DNA of 64,000 bases from assembly GCA_050157065.1 (NCBI GenBank), contig CP189573.1. One strand, written 5' to 3'. Shown here piece after piece: positions 1-9,701 of the stretch. This stretch comes from Avipropionibacterium sp050157065. Lineage in GTDB: Bacteria; Actinomycetota; Actinomycetes; Propionibacteriales; Propionibacteriaceae. Below the pieces are notes generated by a model. It was given only the letters and a program-made list of their open reading frames with translations. It had not been told where the DNA came from and did not search any database. Both the position numbers and the translations under genes were made by a program. Every line of letters starts with the position of its first letter. Within the stretch, counting starts at the first letter, position 1.

Positions 1-712
1 CCTCGGCGATCCGGGTGATGTAGTCGAGTACGGAACGGTCGACGTGGGCGCCGGCGGCCAGTCGGGCCATGTCGGCCACCGCCTGGGTGGTGATCACCGG
101 GGTCAGCGCACCCGACTGCGGGCGCGACCCGCCGGTCTCGAGCACCCGGATCGTGTTGTCCCGGTCGGGGTAGCCGAGCGACGTCTTCATCAGGAACCGG
201 TCGAGCTGGGCCTCCGGCAGCCGGTACGTGCCGGCCTGTTCGATCGGGTTCTGGGTGGCGATCACCATGAACGGGTTGCCCACCGGGTACGGCTTGCCGT
301 CGACGGTGACCCGTGACTCCTCCATCACCTCGAGCAGCGCCGACTGTGTCTTCGGCGAGGCCCGGTTGATCTCGTCGGCCAGCACGATGGAGGCGAAGAT
401 CGGCCCCTTGTGGAACTCGAACTCGCCCGACTTCTGGTCGTAGATCGTGACGCCGGTGACGTCACTGGGCAGCAGGTCGGGGGTGAACTGGATCCGCGAG
501 TGGGTGCCCTGCACGGTCTGCGCCAGGCCACGCGCCAACGTCGTCTTGCCGGTCCCCGGGACGTCCTCGAGCAACAGGTGGCCCTCAGCCAGCAGGCAGG
601 TGACGGCCAACCGGATCGGGTGCTCCTTGCCCAGGATCACCTGCTCCACGTTGTTCACCACCGCCCCGAACGCGTTGGCGAACCACTCGGCCTGCTCCGT
701 TGTCATCGTCAT
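1..712 (-). CDS. MoxR-family AAA+ ATPase, C-terminus beyond window
   Basis: MoxR-type AAA+ ATPase, a chaperone-like ATPase that usually works with a DUF58/VWA partner on an envelope or secreted complex. The first 237 residues are in the window; the 3' end runs off at base 1. Walker A (EDVPGTGKT, about residues 49-57), Walker B (LADEINR, 111-117) and the MoxR-typical block QFTPDLLPSDVTG (75-87) are intact. I start at the ATG at 710-712 (MTMTTEQ); an in-frame ATG lies two codons later. A purine-rich stretch (GGGGGAA) precedes it inside the 16-nt gap after the big Ig-like gene, so the two are an operon. A DUF58 gene is expected next, outside the window. A second MoxR occurs at 25612-26688. Confidence 0.93.
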   Translation of the reverse strand, partial: MTMTTEQAEWFANAFGAVVNNVEQVILGKEHPIRLAVTCLLAEGHLLLEDVPGTGKTTLARGLAQTVQGTHSRIQFTPDLLPSDVTGVTIYDQKSGEFEFHKGPIFASIVLADEINRASPKTQSALLEVMEESRVTVDGKPYPVGNPFMVIATQNPIEQAGTYRLPEAQLDRFLMKTSLGYPDRDNTIRVLETGGSRPQSGALTPVITTQAVADMARLAAGAHVDRSVLDYITRIAE

Positions 713-728
713 GATCAAGTTCCCCCTG

Positions 729-3700
729 CTACGTGGGCCAGTCGGTGCGTTCGGGCGAGGTCACCGAGACGCCACCGCCGACACAGTCCATCCGGTACGT
801 GATGTTCTGACCCAGGCCCACCACGTAGAAGCGTGTGTTGCCATTGTTGTCGGTCCTGCCCGACGCACTGCGGTTGCCGAAGTGGGTGGTGCAGGTGACG
901 GTGGTGTTGGGCGGGAAGTTCTTGACGTCGGCGTACGCCTCGTAGCACCGCTTCAACGGACAGGTGTCCGGCTGCGGGTTCAGCAGCGGCCCGTCGTCGG
1001 TGTAGGCCGAGGCCGCACTCGTCTTCGCCGACCGGCTGTTCACCGCGGAGTAGTCACCCTCACTGTTGCGGACCCGCACCTCGACCTTGTGCGTCTGGCT
1101 CGGCCCGTCGCCGAGGGTGATGGTGTCGTTGAGCGGCTTGCTCTGCCAACTGCCCCCGTTGACCCGGATCTGCAGCAGCGTGACCTTGCGACCGTTGGAG
1201 GTGGACGGCGACGACCAGCTGAACGTGCGCCGGATCCCGCTGCCCGTGGGTTGGCCCATCGACGGCCGGGCCGGCGGCTTGTAGGCCACCACCCCCTGGG
1301 CCGGGGAGGCCGTCCACGCGCTGCACTTGTTGCCGGCGCCGTCGCTGCGGCAGGCCCGGATCCGCACCGTGTAGGTCTGGCCTGCCGTACCCTTCACCAC
1401 CCCGCCCGACGGGTAGGCCCGGGCCGCGCCCTTGTTCAACGAGTACTGGTACGTCGGCGTCGACTGGCCGTCATCGGCACCGGGCCGGTAGCCCATCTGC
1501 AACCGCTCGTTGGGCTCGGCCGCCAGCGTCACGGAGCGGGGTGCCGGCGGTGCGGAGTACACCACGACCTTGATCGCCCTGCTGGCCGCCGACACCCCGG
1601 CCTTGTTCTGTGCCTTGATCCGGACGGTGTACGTGGTGTTGCTCGGCACCTGCATGGTGTGGGTGATCCGCGAGGTCTGGCCCGGCTTGGGGACGTACTC
1701 GGTGGTGCTGGAGTTCGCGGTGATCAGGTACTTGGTGATCGGCGCACCGTTGGTGTTGGCCGGCGGGTCCCAGGTCAGCTTGAGCTGTCGCCCGGTCCGT
1801 GCGGCACTGTCCTCGGCCGAGATGAGCGAGGGTGCCGACGGCTTGCCGGCCGGGGTCTCGGGCTGCGAACGGGGCGAGAAGTCGCTCGGCTCCGGCGCCT
1901 TGTTCCGGGCCCGAACCCGGAAGGTGTACGCCGACCCGTTCGTCAGCCCACTCCAGGTGTAGGAGGTCACCGCCCCGACGGTGCGCCGTTCGAGGCCGTT
2001 GGGCCCGCTGAGCTCGATCTCGTACTCCTGCACCGCCGATCCCTCGGTCCGTGCCTCGGCCCAGCTCAGCTGGAGCTGCTTGTCGCCGAACTTCGCCGAC
2101 GCCGAGGTGGGCGCCTCGGGTCGGACGTCGGGGGTGATCACCGCCGACGGCGACGACGGTTCGGAGTCGCCGTGGGCGTTGGTGGCCACCACGGTGAAGG
2201 TGTAGCCGACGTCGTTGGTGAGGTCGGTGATCGTGCACGTCGTGGTGGTGCACGCCTGCGTGGTGGTGGCGCCGCCACCGGTCGCGGTCACGGTGTAGCC
2301 GGTGATGGGAGACCCGTTCGCCTCGGGGGCGGTCCAGTTGATCACCGCCTGCCGGTTGCTCACCTGCACCCGGCGCGGCGTTCCCGGCTGGTCGGGTCGG
2401 CCCTGCACGGTGAGCCGGATCCGGCCCTCGGACTCCCGCTCGGGTACGTCGGTGACGTCGCGGATCGTGTAGCGCACCACGAGGGTCCCGACGAAGTCGG
2501 CACCCGGGGTCACGACCACCCTGTCCCCGTCGACGGCCGCCTCGCCGACGCCGGTCTCCACGACCGCGTTGCGCAGCGTCAACGGGTCGTCGGGGAACGG
2601 GTTCACGTCGTTGCCGAGCACGGCGACGGTGGTGGTGCGGCCCTGCACCGCGTCCGGCACCACGTCGTCGATCGCCTGGGGTGCGGGCCGCGTGGTGGCG
2701 GTCACCTCGACCGTCACCTGCACCGGCACGGTGTGTTCCCCGTCGCCGGCGGTGACGGTGCCCTCCACCCGCGTTCCGGCCGGCACCTGGGGCGTCGCCT
2801 CCGCACTCAGCCGCGACCCCTCCAGCCGGACGGTGAGCCCGGCGGGGGCTGCGAAGGTCGGCTCACGGAAGGTCAGCGGATCACCGTCGGGGTCACGGAC
2901 GGCCGGCCGCAGGTCGAGCGAGCGACCCTCCTCACCGGCGGCCACGGTCAGGGTCACCGGGACGGCGGTGGGGGGTTGGTTCTCCGGTTCCATCTCCCGA
3001 CCTTCGGGCGTCTGAGGCGCAGGCAGCACCTTGATCGGCACGGTCAGCACCGCGGTCCGGCCGTCGGGGTCGGTGGCGTTGGCTCCGTCGGTCACCTCGA
3101 AGGTCATCGACGCCGGGCCGGAGTACTCGACGGGGGCGACGAAGCTGACCGACCCGGTACCGGTGGCGGTCGCCGTACCGTGGGTGGCCCAGATCCGCTC
3201 GTCGTCAGTCAGCCGGACCGCCCGACCACCCCGACCCTGCACGAAGTCGGCGATCTGGAACTCCTTCTCCTCCCCGGCGACCACCTCCTGCACCGGGATG
3301 TCGGGCCGCAGCGCCGGTACGGCGTCGCCCAGGCCGGGCACGGTGACGGTGGCGAAGGCGATCAGGCCGTCGGTGTCGGTGACCTGGTAGCGGATCACCT
3401 GCATCCGTTCGGTGACCTTGACCTTGACCTGGTTGTCCTCGACGGTCGGGCGTTCCTCCTCCGGCACCCCGTCGGGCGGGATCGACACCATCGCGTGCTT
3501 GATGTTGCCGTCCGGGTCGTCGTCGTTGTCGAGCACCGGGACGGTGATCACGTCGGAGTCGAGGACGTCCCAGGCCGGGACCACGTCGTCGACCAGGGTC
3601 GGTGCCTGCAAGGGCGCGGTCGGGTCGCCGGTGATCCGGATCGTGCCGGACGCCTCCGCACCGCGGGAGTCGATGATCGTGTACGTCCCGACCATGGTGC

Positions 3701-6700
3701 CCGGGACCGCCGGCACCTTGACCTCGATCACCCGGTCGTCGACGACCTTGGCACCGGGCAGGCCGCCGACCGGTTCGGAGGCGAAGCCGATCGAGTCGCC
3801 GTCGGGGTCGGAGTCGTTGGCCAGCACGGGGATCCGCAGCACCTGGTTGGGGCGCGCGGTGACGACGTCCTCGACCGCGACCGGTGGCGTGTTGCCGGCG
3901 GCCCGGGGCACCACGCCGAGCCGGATGGTGCCGATCGCCACCGCCCCGCGGGCGTCGACGATCCGGTAGGTGAACTCGTCGGTGCCGGCGGAGTCGGCGT
4001 ACGCCTCGTAGCCGAACTCGCCGTCGCCGATGGACACGATCCGGCCCAAGGTCGGGGGTACGTCGACGCCGAGCAGCCGCACCGAGTCGCCCTCCGGGTC
4101 GAGCCCGCGCAATGGGATCACGATCCGGGAGGTGCTGTCGGCGAGCACCCGTTCGACGACCTCGGGTGCCTTCGGGGCGGTGTTGGGTACGGCGTCGTCG
4201 ACCACCTGGAAGCGGACCTGCGCCGACGCCGTACGGCCCTGGCTGTCACGCACCTGGTAGACCGCCCGGTACTCGCCGGGCACCGTCGGGGCCCGGAACC
4301 GTACCAACTCGTCGGTGACCCAGGCCTGCCCGGCGGCCGGCAGCTCCGAGAGCTTCTCGTCCAGCGTCAGCTCCAGCCCCGAGGGTGACAGGTCGTTCGC
4401 GAGCACCCGGACCTCTCCGGTGTCCCCGGCCCGGACGACCAGGCTGTCACCGATCGCCCGCGGCTGCTGGGTGTCGGGCTTGCGCGGCAGCACCACGATC
4501 GAGCCCTGGGCGGCGTGCTGGCCGTCGGAGACGGTGTAGCCGAGGACGAGCGGTTCGCCGAGCGTACGCAGGGCGGTGATCTCGACCTGGTGGCGCCGCA
4601 GGATCCGCACCCGGACCCGGGGGTCGGTGGTGACCTGCTGCACCACCAGCACGTCCTCGTCGGGGTCCTCGTCGTTGGCGAGCGGGTCGATCAGCACCGA
4701 GCCGCCGGCGGGCAGTGGGGCCTGGTCGCGGGCGGCGACGGGCGGCTTGTTCTCGTCCGGGCTGTCGGTGACGTCGATCCGCACCACCCCGTACGAGCGA
4801 GGCCCGTTGCTGACCACGTAGGTGAAGTAGTAGGTGCCGGCCTTCTGGGCGCTGAAGGTGAACGACTCGGCGTCGGCGAGTTGGGCGCGGGCCCCTTCGG
4901 GTGCCTCGTCGATCTTGGACAGGATGAGGTTGTCGCCGATGTCGTTGAGCAGCGGCTTGACCGTGATCTCCTCACCGGTGCGTGCGGTCACGTGGTCGCC
5001 GAAGGCCAGCGGTGGTACGGCCTGCTGGACCGCCTGCACCGACAGCACGGCCTTGGTCTCGGCGACCCCGTCGGACACCACGACGGTGACCTCCTTGCGG
5101 CCCAGCTCGGTGCCGGCGTCGCGGAAGGTCAACATGCCCTCCGGGGTGACCGACACCTCGTCGTCACCCTCCACCGTCGCGCCGACCAGCGTCAGGTCGT
5201 CGCCCTCCGGGTCACGCCAGTCGAGCAGCACCCGGGCCTCGGCGTCGCCGCCGGAGGAGACCGCGAGCGAGCGCGGTTGCGGTACCTGCACCGGCGCGTT
5301 GTTGGTGACCTGCTGGTCGGCGGAGACGACGGCGACGGTGGCGGTGGCGGTGGCCGTACCGCCACGGCCGTCGGAGATTTCGTACGAGATGGTGAACGAC
5401 CCGGTCGCGTCCTCGGGGACCGTCACCTGCAGTCCGGTGCCGCCGCGGACTAGGCCCAAGGTGCCGCGTGACTCGGGCAGCTCCGGCACCCCGGTGAAGG
5501 TGAGCACGTCACCGTCGGGGTCGGAGTCGTTGTCGGTGACCGTCAGTAGGGTGGCGCGGCCGGCGCGGACGGTGAGCCGGTCCCCCTCCGCGATCGGCGG
5601 CCGGTTCTCCAGTGACCGGTTGGGGTTGATCTCGCGGGTGATCTCCTCGTTGGTGACCTCACCGTTCTCGTCGGGTGCCGGCGGGGTGACCTTGTCCCAG
5701 CCCTCGATCAGCCGCATGTCCTCGGTGACCAGCCACACGTCGCCGCCGACCACGTCGTTCAGCACCACCTCGTCGCGGTTGACGCGGAAGACGACCTCGT
5801 TGGGGGCGGTCCAGCCGGTCGCCTCGGCGGTGGCGGCGGCGGTCCGGTCGCACCGGGTGACGACCTCGGTGGTCGCCCCGCCCGAGAAGGCTCCGTACGC
5901 ACATCCCGCCACGACGACCGGGGTCGCCGGGGTGCCGGGCGCCCGGCCCAGCTCGACCAGCCCGGACTCCGCGATGCCGAAGAGGCCCTCGGGGGTCGCC
6001 AGCACTGCTTCGATCGAGCTGCCGGCGACCTCGGGGACCCGCTCCGAGGGGGCCTGCAGCTCGGCCAGCTTCGCCTGCGGGACGGTGATCGTGACGTCGC
6101 GATCGAGCAGTCGGATCTCGCCGCGGTCGCGGTCGAGCAACACCGGGGTGGTGCCGACGACGGTGAGCTCGGAGTTGGCCGACGGGGCGGTCTCGAGCTT
6201 CGTCACCGCGGTGCCCTCGGGGGTCACGGTGACCAGTTCGCCACGCTCCACCGACACCCCGTACGCGGTGCCGTCGACGCCCAGGGCGGAGAAGCCGCCG
6301 AGGCCGAGGTCGATGTCGGGGGTGGTGCGGGTGAACTCGATCCCGGCCGCCTCGGCGAGGGGTCGGACCCACATCGCGCCGGTGGTCGGGTCGGAGATCG
6401 CCACCCGGCCGGCCTGCAGGCCGACGGAGGCGCCGTTGGGCACCAGGGCGGCCGCGCCGAGGCCGAGTGATCCGGGGTCGAGCACGCTGAGCTGCCCGGT
6501 GTCGTGGTCGATGGTGGCGACGTCGTTGCCGTCCTGCAGGACGTCGCCGCCCTTGCCGCTCAGCGCCGCCGAGCCCGACAGCTCGTCGATCTGCCGGTTG
6601 AACTTGCCGACCCGCTCCAGGCTCGCGTTGGTGACGTACACCGAACCGTCGTGGAGTCGCGGGTCGACCGTGGGCAGTCCGGGGTCGACGACAGCCAGGG

Positions 6701-6830
6701 TGACCAGGACCGCGGCGACGACACCGACCGCGATCGTGGGCCACCCCGACCACCGGCGTCGGCGAGCTGGCGCAGGCGCACTGCGCTGACTCGGCGATGA
6801 CGCCGTCGACACGGGGCTGCGGCGGGACAA
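729..6830 (-). CDS. Giant membrane-anchored Ig-like/FN3 repeat protein
   Basis: 2033-residue envelope protein. A basic N-terminus (ARRRRWSGW) precedes one membrane helix (about 30-49); the rest should face outward. Residues about 60-390 look beta-propeller-like and are poorly conserved to my eye. About 410-1475 hold roughly eleven Ig/cadherin-like repeats with the phrase PPxAxxD...NDxDPDGD; about 1478-1940 hold about five fibronectin type III repeats (WTAP, LSWAEA, LTWDPP); the last 85 residues contain Cys pairs (DTCPLKRCYEAY, TVTCTTHFGN), suggesting a disulfide-bonded cap. Start is TTG at 6828-6830, chosen because GGAGGAG sits 7 nt upstream; no ATG lies nearby. The moxR gene follows after 16 nt. 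Such proteins recur beside MoxR/PP2C/FHA/kinase genes in actinobacteria; the function is unknown, adhesion or wall assembly being the usual guess. Confidence 0.9.
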   Translation of the reverse strand: MSRRSPVSTASSPSQRSAPAPARRRRWSGWPTIAVGVVAAVLVTLAVVDPGLPTVDPRLHDGSVYVTNASLERVGKFNRQIDELSGSAALSGKGGDVLQDGNDVATIDHDTGQLSVLDPGSLGLGAAALVPNGASVGLQAGRVAISDPTTGAMWVRPLAEAAGIEFTRTTPDIDLGLGGFSALGVDGTAYGVSVERGELVTVTPEGTAVTKLETAPSANSELTVVGTTPVLLDRDRGEIRLLDRDVTITVPQAKLAELQAPSERVPEVAGSSIEAVLATPEGLFGIAESGLVELGRAPGTPATPVVVAGCAYGAFSGGATTEVVTRCDRTAAATAEATGWTAPNEVVFRVNRDEVVLNDVVGGDVWLVTEDMRLIEGWDKVTPPAPDENGEVTNEEITREINPNRSLENRPPIAEGDRLTVRAGRATLLTVTDNDSDPDGDVLTFTGVPELPESRGTLGLVRGGTGLQVTVPEDATGSFTISYEISDGRGGTATATATVAVVSADQQVTNNAPVQVPQPRSLAVSSGGDAEARVLLDWRDPEGDDLTLVGATVEGDDEVSVTPEGMLTFRDAGTELGRKEVTVVVSDGVAETKAVLSVQAVQQAVPPLAFGDHVTARTGEEITVKPLLNDIGDNLILSKIDEAPEGARAQLADAESFTFSAQKAGTYYFTYVVSNGPRSYGVVRIDVTDSPDENKPPVAARDQAPLPAGGSVLIDPLANDEDPDEDVLVVQQVTTDPRVRVRILRRHQVEITALRTLGEPLVLGYTVSDGQHAAQGSIVVLPRKPDTQQPRAIGDSLVVRAGDTGEVRVLANDLSPSGLELTLDEKLSELPAAGQAWVTDELVRFRAPTVPGEYRAVYQVRDSQGRTASAQVRFQVVDDAVPNTAPKAPEVVERVLADSTSRIVIPLRGLDPEGDSVRLLGVDVPPTLGRIVSIGDGEFGYEAYADSAGTDEFTYRIVDARGAVAIGTIRLGVVPRAAGNTPPVAVEDVVTARPNQVLRIPVLANDSDPDGDSIGFASEPVGGLPGAKVVDDRVIEVKVPAVPGTMVGTYTIIDSRGAEASGTIRITGDPTAPLQAPTLVDDVVPAWDVLDSDVITVPVLDNDDDPDGNIKHAMVSIPPDGVPEEERPTVEDNQVKVKVTERMQVIRYQVTDTDGLIAFATVTVPGLGDAVPALRPDIPVQEVVAGEEKEFQIADFVQGRGGRAVRLTDDERIWATHGTATATGTGSVSFVAPVEYSGPASMTFEVTDGANATDPDGRTAVLTVPIKVLPAPQTPEGREMEPENQPPTAVPVTLTVAAGEEGRSLDLRPAVRDPDGDPLTFREPTFAAPAGLTVRLEGSRLSAEATPQVPAGTRVEGTVTAGDGEHTVPVQVTVEVTATTRPAPQAIDDVVPDAVQGRTTTVAVLGNDVNPFPDDPLTLRNAVVETGVGEAAVDGDRVVVTPGADFVGTLVVRYTIRDVTDVPERESEGRIRLTVQGRPDQPGTPRRVQVSNRQAVINWTAPEANGSPITGYTVTATGGGATTTQACTTTTCTITDLTNDVGYTFTVVATNAHGDSEPSSPSAVITPDVRPEAPTSASAKFGDKQLQLSWAEARTEGSAVQEYEIELSGPNGLERRTVGAVTSYTWSGLTNGSAYTFRVRARNKAPEPSDFSPRSQPETPAGKPSAPSLISAEDSAARTGRQLKLTWDPPANTNGAPITKYLITANSSTTEYVPKPGQTSRITHTMQVPSNTTYTVRIKAQNKAGVSAASRAIKVVVYSAPPAPRSVTLAAEPNERLQMGYRPGADDGQSTPTYQYSLNKGAARAYPSGGVVKGTAGQTYTVRIRACRSDGAGNKCSAWTASPAQGVVAYKPPARPSMGQPTGSGIRRTFSWSSPSTSNGRKVTLLQIRVNGGSWQSKPLNDTITLGDGPSQTHKVEVRVRNSEGDYSAVNSRSAKTSAASAYTDDGPLLNPQPDTCPLKRCYEAYADVKNFPPNTTVTCTTHFGNRSASGRTDNNGNTRFYVVGLGQNITYRMDCVGGGVSVTSPERTDWPT

Positions 6831-7027
6831 GCTTCAACTCCTCCGTACGGCCGGACCCCGCCCATTCTGCACACCAAGGGTGGCAACACCAACCGGTCGC
6901 CCGTACTGGCAACACGTGGGTGAACCGACGATGACGCGCCGGTGACGGACCATTCAGTCGCCGTCACGCCCGTCGAGCGTGTCGAGACGCACCGGTTCCC
7001 CGCCCACGCACAGGTTCCCCGCCGACG

Positions 7028-7055
7028 CACAGCTTTCCGACGCCGGAAACCTGTG
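7028..7055 (-). terminator. Hairpin downstream of the lipase-like gene
   Basis: Arms 7028-7039 and 7044-7055 pair over 12 bp with a single mismatch and a 4-nt loop. It lies 32 bp past the stop of the leftward gene ending at 7087 and before the TTG of the Ig-like gene. No T-run follows, so this would be an actinobacterial-style hairpin terminator. Two near-identical 19-bp direct repeats (about 6994-7012 and 7013-7031) overlap its left side. Confidence 0.5.
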
Positions 7056-7086
7056 TCGCTACCGGCAACCTGTGCGTACGGGCCTT

Positions 7087-8754
7087 TCAGGGGACGATCG
7101 GCTCCGGGTACTGCTCGTCGAACGCGGTCTCGACCTCACCCTGGCCGTGGCCGTCCACCGGGACCTCCGAGTCCGGGCCGAGCTGGATCGGCGATCCGGG
7201 CGCGGCGGGGATGGCCTCACCGTCGGGCAGCTCCTCCTGCACGGCGGTCAGCGGGTCGTTGCCGGTGTGGTAGCGGCGGACCTGTCCGTCACCGGCCTGC
7301 TGCAGCAACTGTTCGCCGGTCGTGTTGTTGGAGGCGGCGAGGTACTCGACGGTGCCCGGCGAGACTCCGGCGGCGTTGAAGGTGACCGCGGCGTTGCCGG
7401 TGTCCAGGCTCGCCACCGCAGCATGGCGACCACCCAACGAATGACCGGTGAACGTGGTGTCGTCGGCGTACGGGCTGGCGGAGATCGCCTCGGTGATCGT
7501 GAGCACCTGCTGGGTCTGTGGCGACACCGTCACCGCGCCGGTGACGTCCTCGGTGACGTCGTCGTACACCACCTCGACCGTGCCGGTCCCACTGTCGGGG
7601 GACTCGCCCGCGGTGGTGCCGGCGAACGCCACCACCGGGTTGCCGTCGGGATCGAAGAACACCTCGGCGATGAAGCCGTTCTCGCCGGTCAACATGTCGC
7701 GGGTGAGTCCCATCTCGGCGAGTTGTGCATCGCTGGCCCGCGACCACCCCTCGGGCAGGTCGGCATCCGGGTCGCCGATGGCCTGGTTGATGTCGATCAG
7801 GTCGCGGTCGCGCTCCTGCGCGGTCTGGCCCTGGACCTGTTCCCCGGCCGTACCGGAGGCGGGAGCATCGGCGTTGTAGCCGGGATCGGCGCCGGTGGTG
7901 AGCAGTGCCGCGGCCCGCTCGGCCCGCTGCCCGACACCCTTCACCTGCCCCAGTTCGGCACTCATCGCGGTCAGGGCTTCCTCGACGAACGTCGCCGCCT
8001 CGCCGAGTACGTCGGCGACGTGGTCCCCGGCCCAGGAGATGAACCCGTCGAACGCCTCGCGGAGAGCATCGGCCGCGCCGTCGATGGCGCCGTCGCCGGC
8101 ACCCCGGATCGCGCCGAACAGCCCACCTTCGGACCAGCCGTCCCGGAACCCGTCGTACGCACCGCTGACCGTCCCGCTGATCACCTGAACGGTCCCGTCC
8201 ACCAGCGCCAACCCGGCGTTGGAGATCGCGTCGAGGGCCCACTCCACCAACTGTCCGGCGAGCCGGGTGACGGCGTTGATCAGGTCCTGTTTCACGGTCG
8301 CCACCTGGCCGCCCAGCACGAGCTGTCGGGTGGCGAGGGCGTGGATCGACTCCGCGGTGGCCCGGACGCACTCGCCCGCCACCTTGGTGGTGGCGGCGAA
8401 GGCGTCGGCCGTGGCGCCCTGCCACCGTCCGGTACGAGCCGACGCCCCGGCGACCGGGGTGCGGTACGCCAGCACCTGGTCACCGATCGTGCGGGTGGCG
8501 TCGGCGTGGGCCACGATCGCCGACGAGTCACCGGTGAAGTCCTTCAGCAGTTCGGTGAATGACCCGAGCGCGTCGGAGATCCAACCGAAGAAGATGTCGG
8601 GGAGTTCGTCGGTGATCATGGTCGCGATGTCGAGGGTCGTGTCGATCACGTCGAGCGGGATCTCGTCGACCGCTGGCGGCGTGGGTCCGGAGTCGAGCAC
8701 GATGGTGGCGTCGCTGATCCAGCTGCGCCGCGGCCCGGCCGATGTGGCGGCCAT
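7087..8754 (-). CDS. WXG-type secreted protein with C-terminal lipase-like domain
   Basis: 555-residue protein that I read as a type VII secretion (ESX) substrate. N-terminal half: Ala-rich helical, with a W-x-G turn (GRWQG, W at about 111) between two predicted helices as in WXG100/LXG proteins, then a glycine-rich segment. C-terminal half: alpha/beta-hydrolase features, VVAFAGT followed by the nucleophile elbow GHSLGG (about 438) and later a YHTGNDPLT stretch that could hold acid/His residues; this resembles class-3 lipases. No Sec or Tat signal is present. Start ATG at 8752-8754 lies 2 nt after the stop of the EspC-like gene, so the pair is translationally coupled; the open frame upstream of it belongs to that gene's other frame. 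No obvious immunity gene follows. Lipase activity is inference. Confidence 0.75.
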   Translation of the reverse strand: MAATSAGPRRSWISDATIVLDSGPTPPAVDEIPLDVIDTTLDIATMITDELPDIFFGWISDALGSFTELLKDFTGDSSAIVAHADATRTIGDQVLAYRTPVAGASARTGRWQGATADAFAATTKVAGECVRATAESIHALATRQLVLGGQVATVKQDLINAVTRLAGQLVEWALDAISNAGLALVDGTVQVISGTVSGAYDGFRDGWSEGGLFGAIRGAGDGAIDGAADALREAFDGFISWAGDHVADVLGEAATFVEEALTAMSAELGQVKGVGQRAERAAALLTTGADPGYNADAPASGTAGEQVQGQTAQERDRDLIDINQAIGDPDADLPEGWSRASDAQLAEMGLTRDMLTGENGFIAEVFFDPDGNPVVAFAGTTAGESPDSGTGTVEVVYDDVTEDVTGAVTVSPQTQQVLTITEAISASPYADDTTFTGHSLGGRHAAVASLDTGNAAVTFNAAGVSPGTVEYLAASNNTTGEQLLQQAGDGQVRRYHTGNDPLTAVQEELPDGEAIPAAPGSPIQLGPDSEVPVDGHGQGEVETAFDEQYPEPIVP

Positions 8755-8756
8755 GA

Positions 8757-9098
8757 TCAACTCACCCCGTTCGGTCGGCCGGTGCGGAGTCCGCCGGTCA
8801 GGTTGGCCACGATGCCGTCGGCGAGGGCGCCGTTGTCGGCCTCGAGGGCAACGTAGCGCTGTCCGGTGGCGGCGGTCCGCTCCCCCAGTGCGGTGACCGC
8901 ACCGCCCAGGGCGGCGAGCAGCGTGTTCACGTCGTCGGTGGTCGCCGGTTCGGCGTCGGCGCCGGCCGACCCGGCCCACGGGCCGAACATCGCCATGTCG
9001 GGTGCGGTGACGGTGGTCGCGGCCAACCCGTCGCCAGCGCTGACGAGTTCGCCCGACACGGTCGACAGCTCGGCGGGCACCACGGTGAAGTCGCCCAT
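8757..9098 (-). CDS. EspC/WXG100-like small protein
   Basis: 113-residue helical protein (MGDFTVVPAELSTVSGEL) resembling the EspC/type-VII-target family (PF10824-like): a short N-terminal beta turn, an amphipathic helix, GPWAGSAGADAE in the turn, and a second long helix. It has no signal peptide or membrane helix. Such proteins are co-secreted with, or escort, larger ESX substrates. Start ATG at 9096-9098 overlaps the upstream stop codon by one base (TGATG), and an AGGGG motif lies 7 nt before it; a GTG one codon earlier is also possible. Together with the WXG-lipase gene it forms a coupled pair. Family assignment rests on length, fold pattern and context, not on a profile search. Confidence 0.7.
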   Translation of the reverse strand: MGDFTVVPAELSTVSGELVSAGDGLAATTVTAPDMAMFGPWAGSAGADAEPATTDDVNTLLAALGGAVTALGERTAATGQRYVALEADNGALADGIVANLTGGLRTGRPNGVS

Positions 9099-9694
9099 CA
9101 CGACACCCCTGCCGACCGGCGGGCGGCCGCCAGTTGATCACGGGCATCGGCCCACGCAGCCCGTACGGCGTCGGCGAGCGACTGCGGGCCCCGACCGAGT
9201 GCGGCGACCGTTGTGCGCGCGTCGATCAGTCTCAGCCGACCGTCGAAGGTGAGCTGCACCTCGCGGGCCGTGCCGGTGATCACCAGGTCGCCCTGGCGGC
9301 GGCCGAACCCCTCCGCCCGGGCCACCATCGCCTCGGTCGCCGCGCGGGTCTCGGCCTGCTCCGGCGCCAACGGGCGCCCCGGCGTCGCCGGACCGGGTGG
9401 TGGCGGTGGTGGCGCCTCCGCGGCCCCGAAGTTGCCGCGGGGTGCCGGCGGGATCGCCCGGCACGCCTCCTGGTGGGTGGTCAGCAGCGACCGGGCCCAG
9501 CGATCGGGCCCGAGCTCATCGATGTCGGCGTCGAACTCGACGGTGACCAGCTGACCCAGCGGATCCACCGTGATCGCGGTCCACCGGTCTCGGGCGTGAC
9601 CGGCTCGTGCCGCCCGCCGATGTCGGGCCCGCTCCGCCGCAGCGCGGAACTCGTCGCCTCGTTGTCTCGCGCGTGCCAGCGCGTCCGTGGACAT
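9098..9694 (-). CDS. YbaB/EbfC-like protein heading ESX-type cassette
   Basis: 198 residues. The N-terminal region (RARQRGDEFRAAAERARHR, then TAITVDPLGQLVTVEFD) has the helix-plus-strand pattern of YbaB/EbfC nucleoid-associated proteins, followed by a proline-rich linker (about 100-118) and a C-terminal part (VQLTFDGRLRLIDARTT) that looks like a second, partial copy of the strand pattern. YbaB-like genes commonly sit immediately before EspC-like genes in actinobacteria. I start at ATG 9692-9694 because a TAGCGT -10 element sits 7 nt upstream, giving a leaderless mRNA; the longer open frame to 10012 enters IS remnant sequence. The stop overlaps the next start by one base. Confidence 0.7.
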   Translation of the reverse strand: MSTDALARARQRGDEFRAAAERARHRRAARAGHARDRWTAITVDPLGQLVTVEFDADIDELGPDRWARSLLTTHQEACRAIPPAPRGNFGAAEAPPPPPPGPATPGRPLAPEQAETRAATEAMVARAEGFGRRQGDLVITGTAREVQLTFDGRLRLIDARTTVAALGRGPQSLADAVRAAWADARDQLAAARRSAGVS

Positions 9695-9701
9695 GCTCCG
9701 G

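Noticed and set aside
447..4388. A 1313-codon open frame on the plus strand
   Set aside because: It lies antisense to the Ig-like/FN3 gene; the composition (Arg/Gly/His-rich, no hydrophobic patterning) is typical of a GC-rich shadow.
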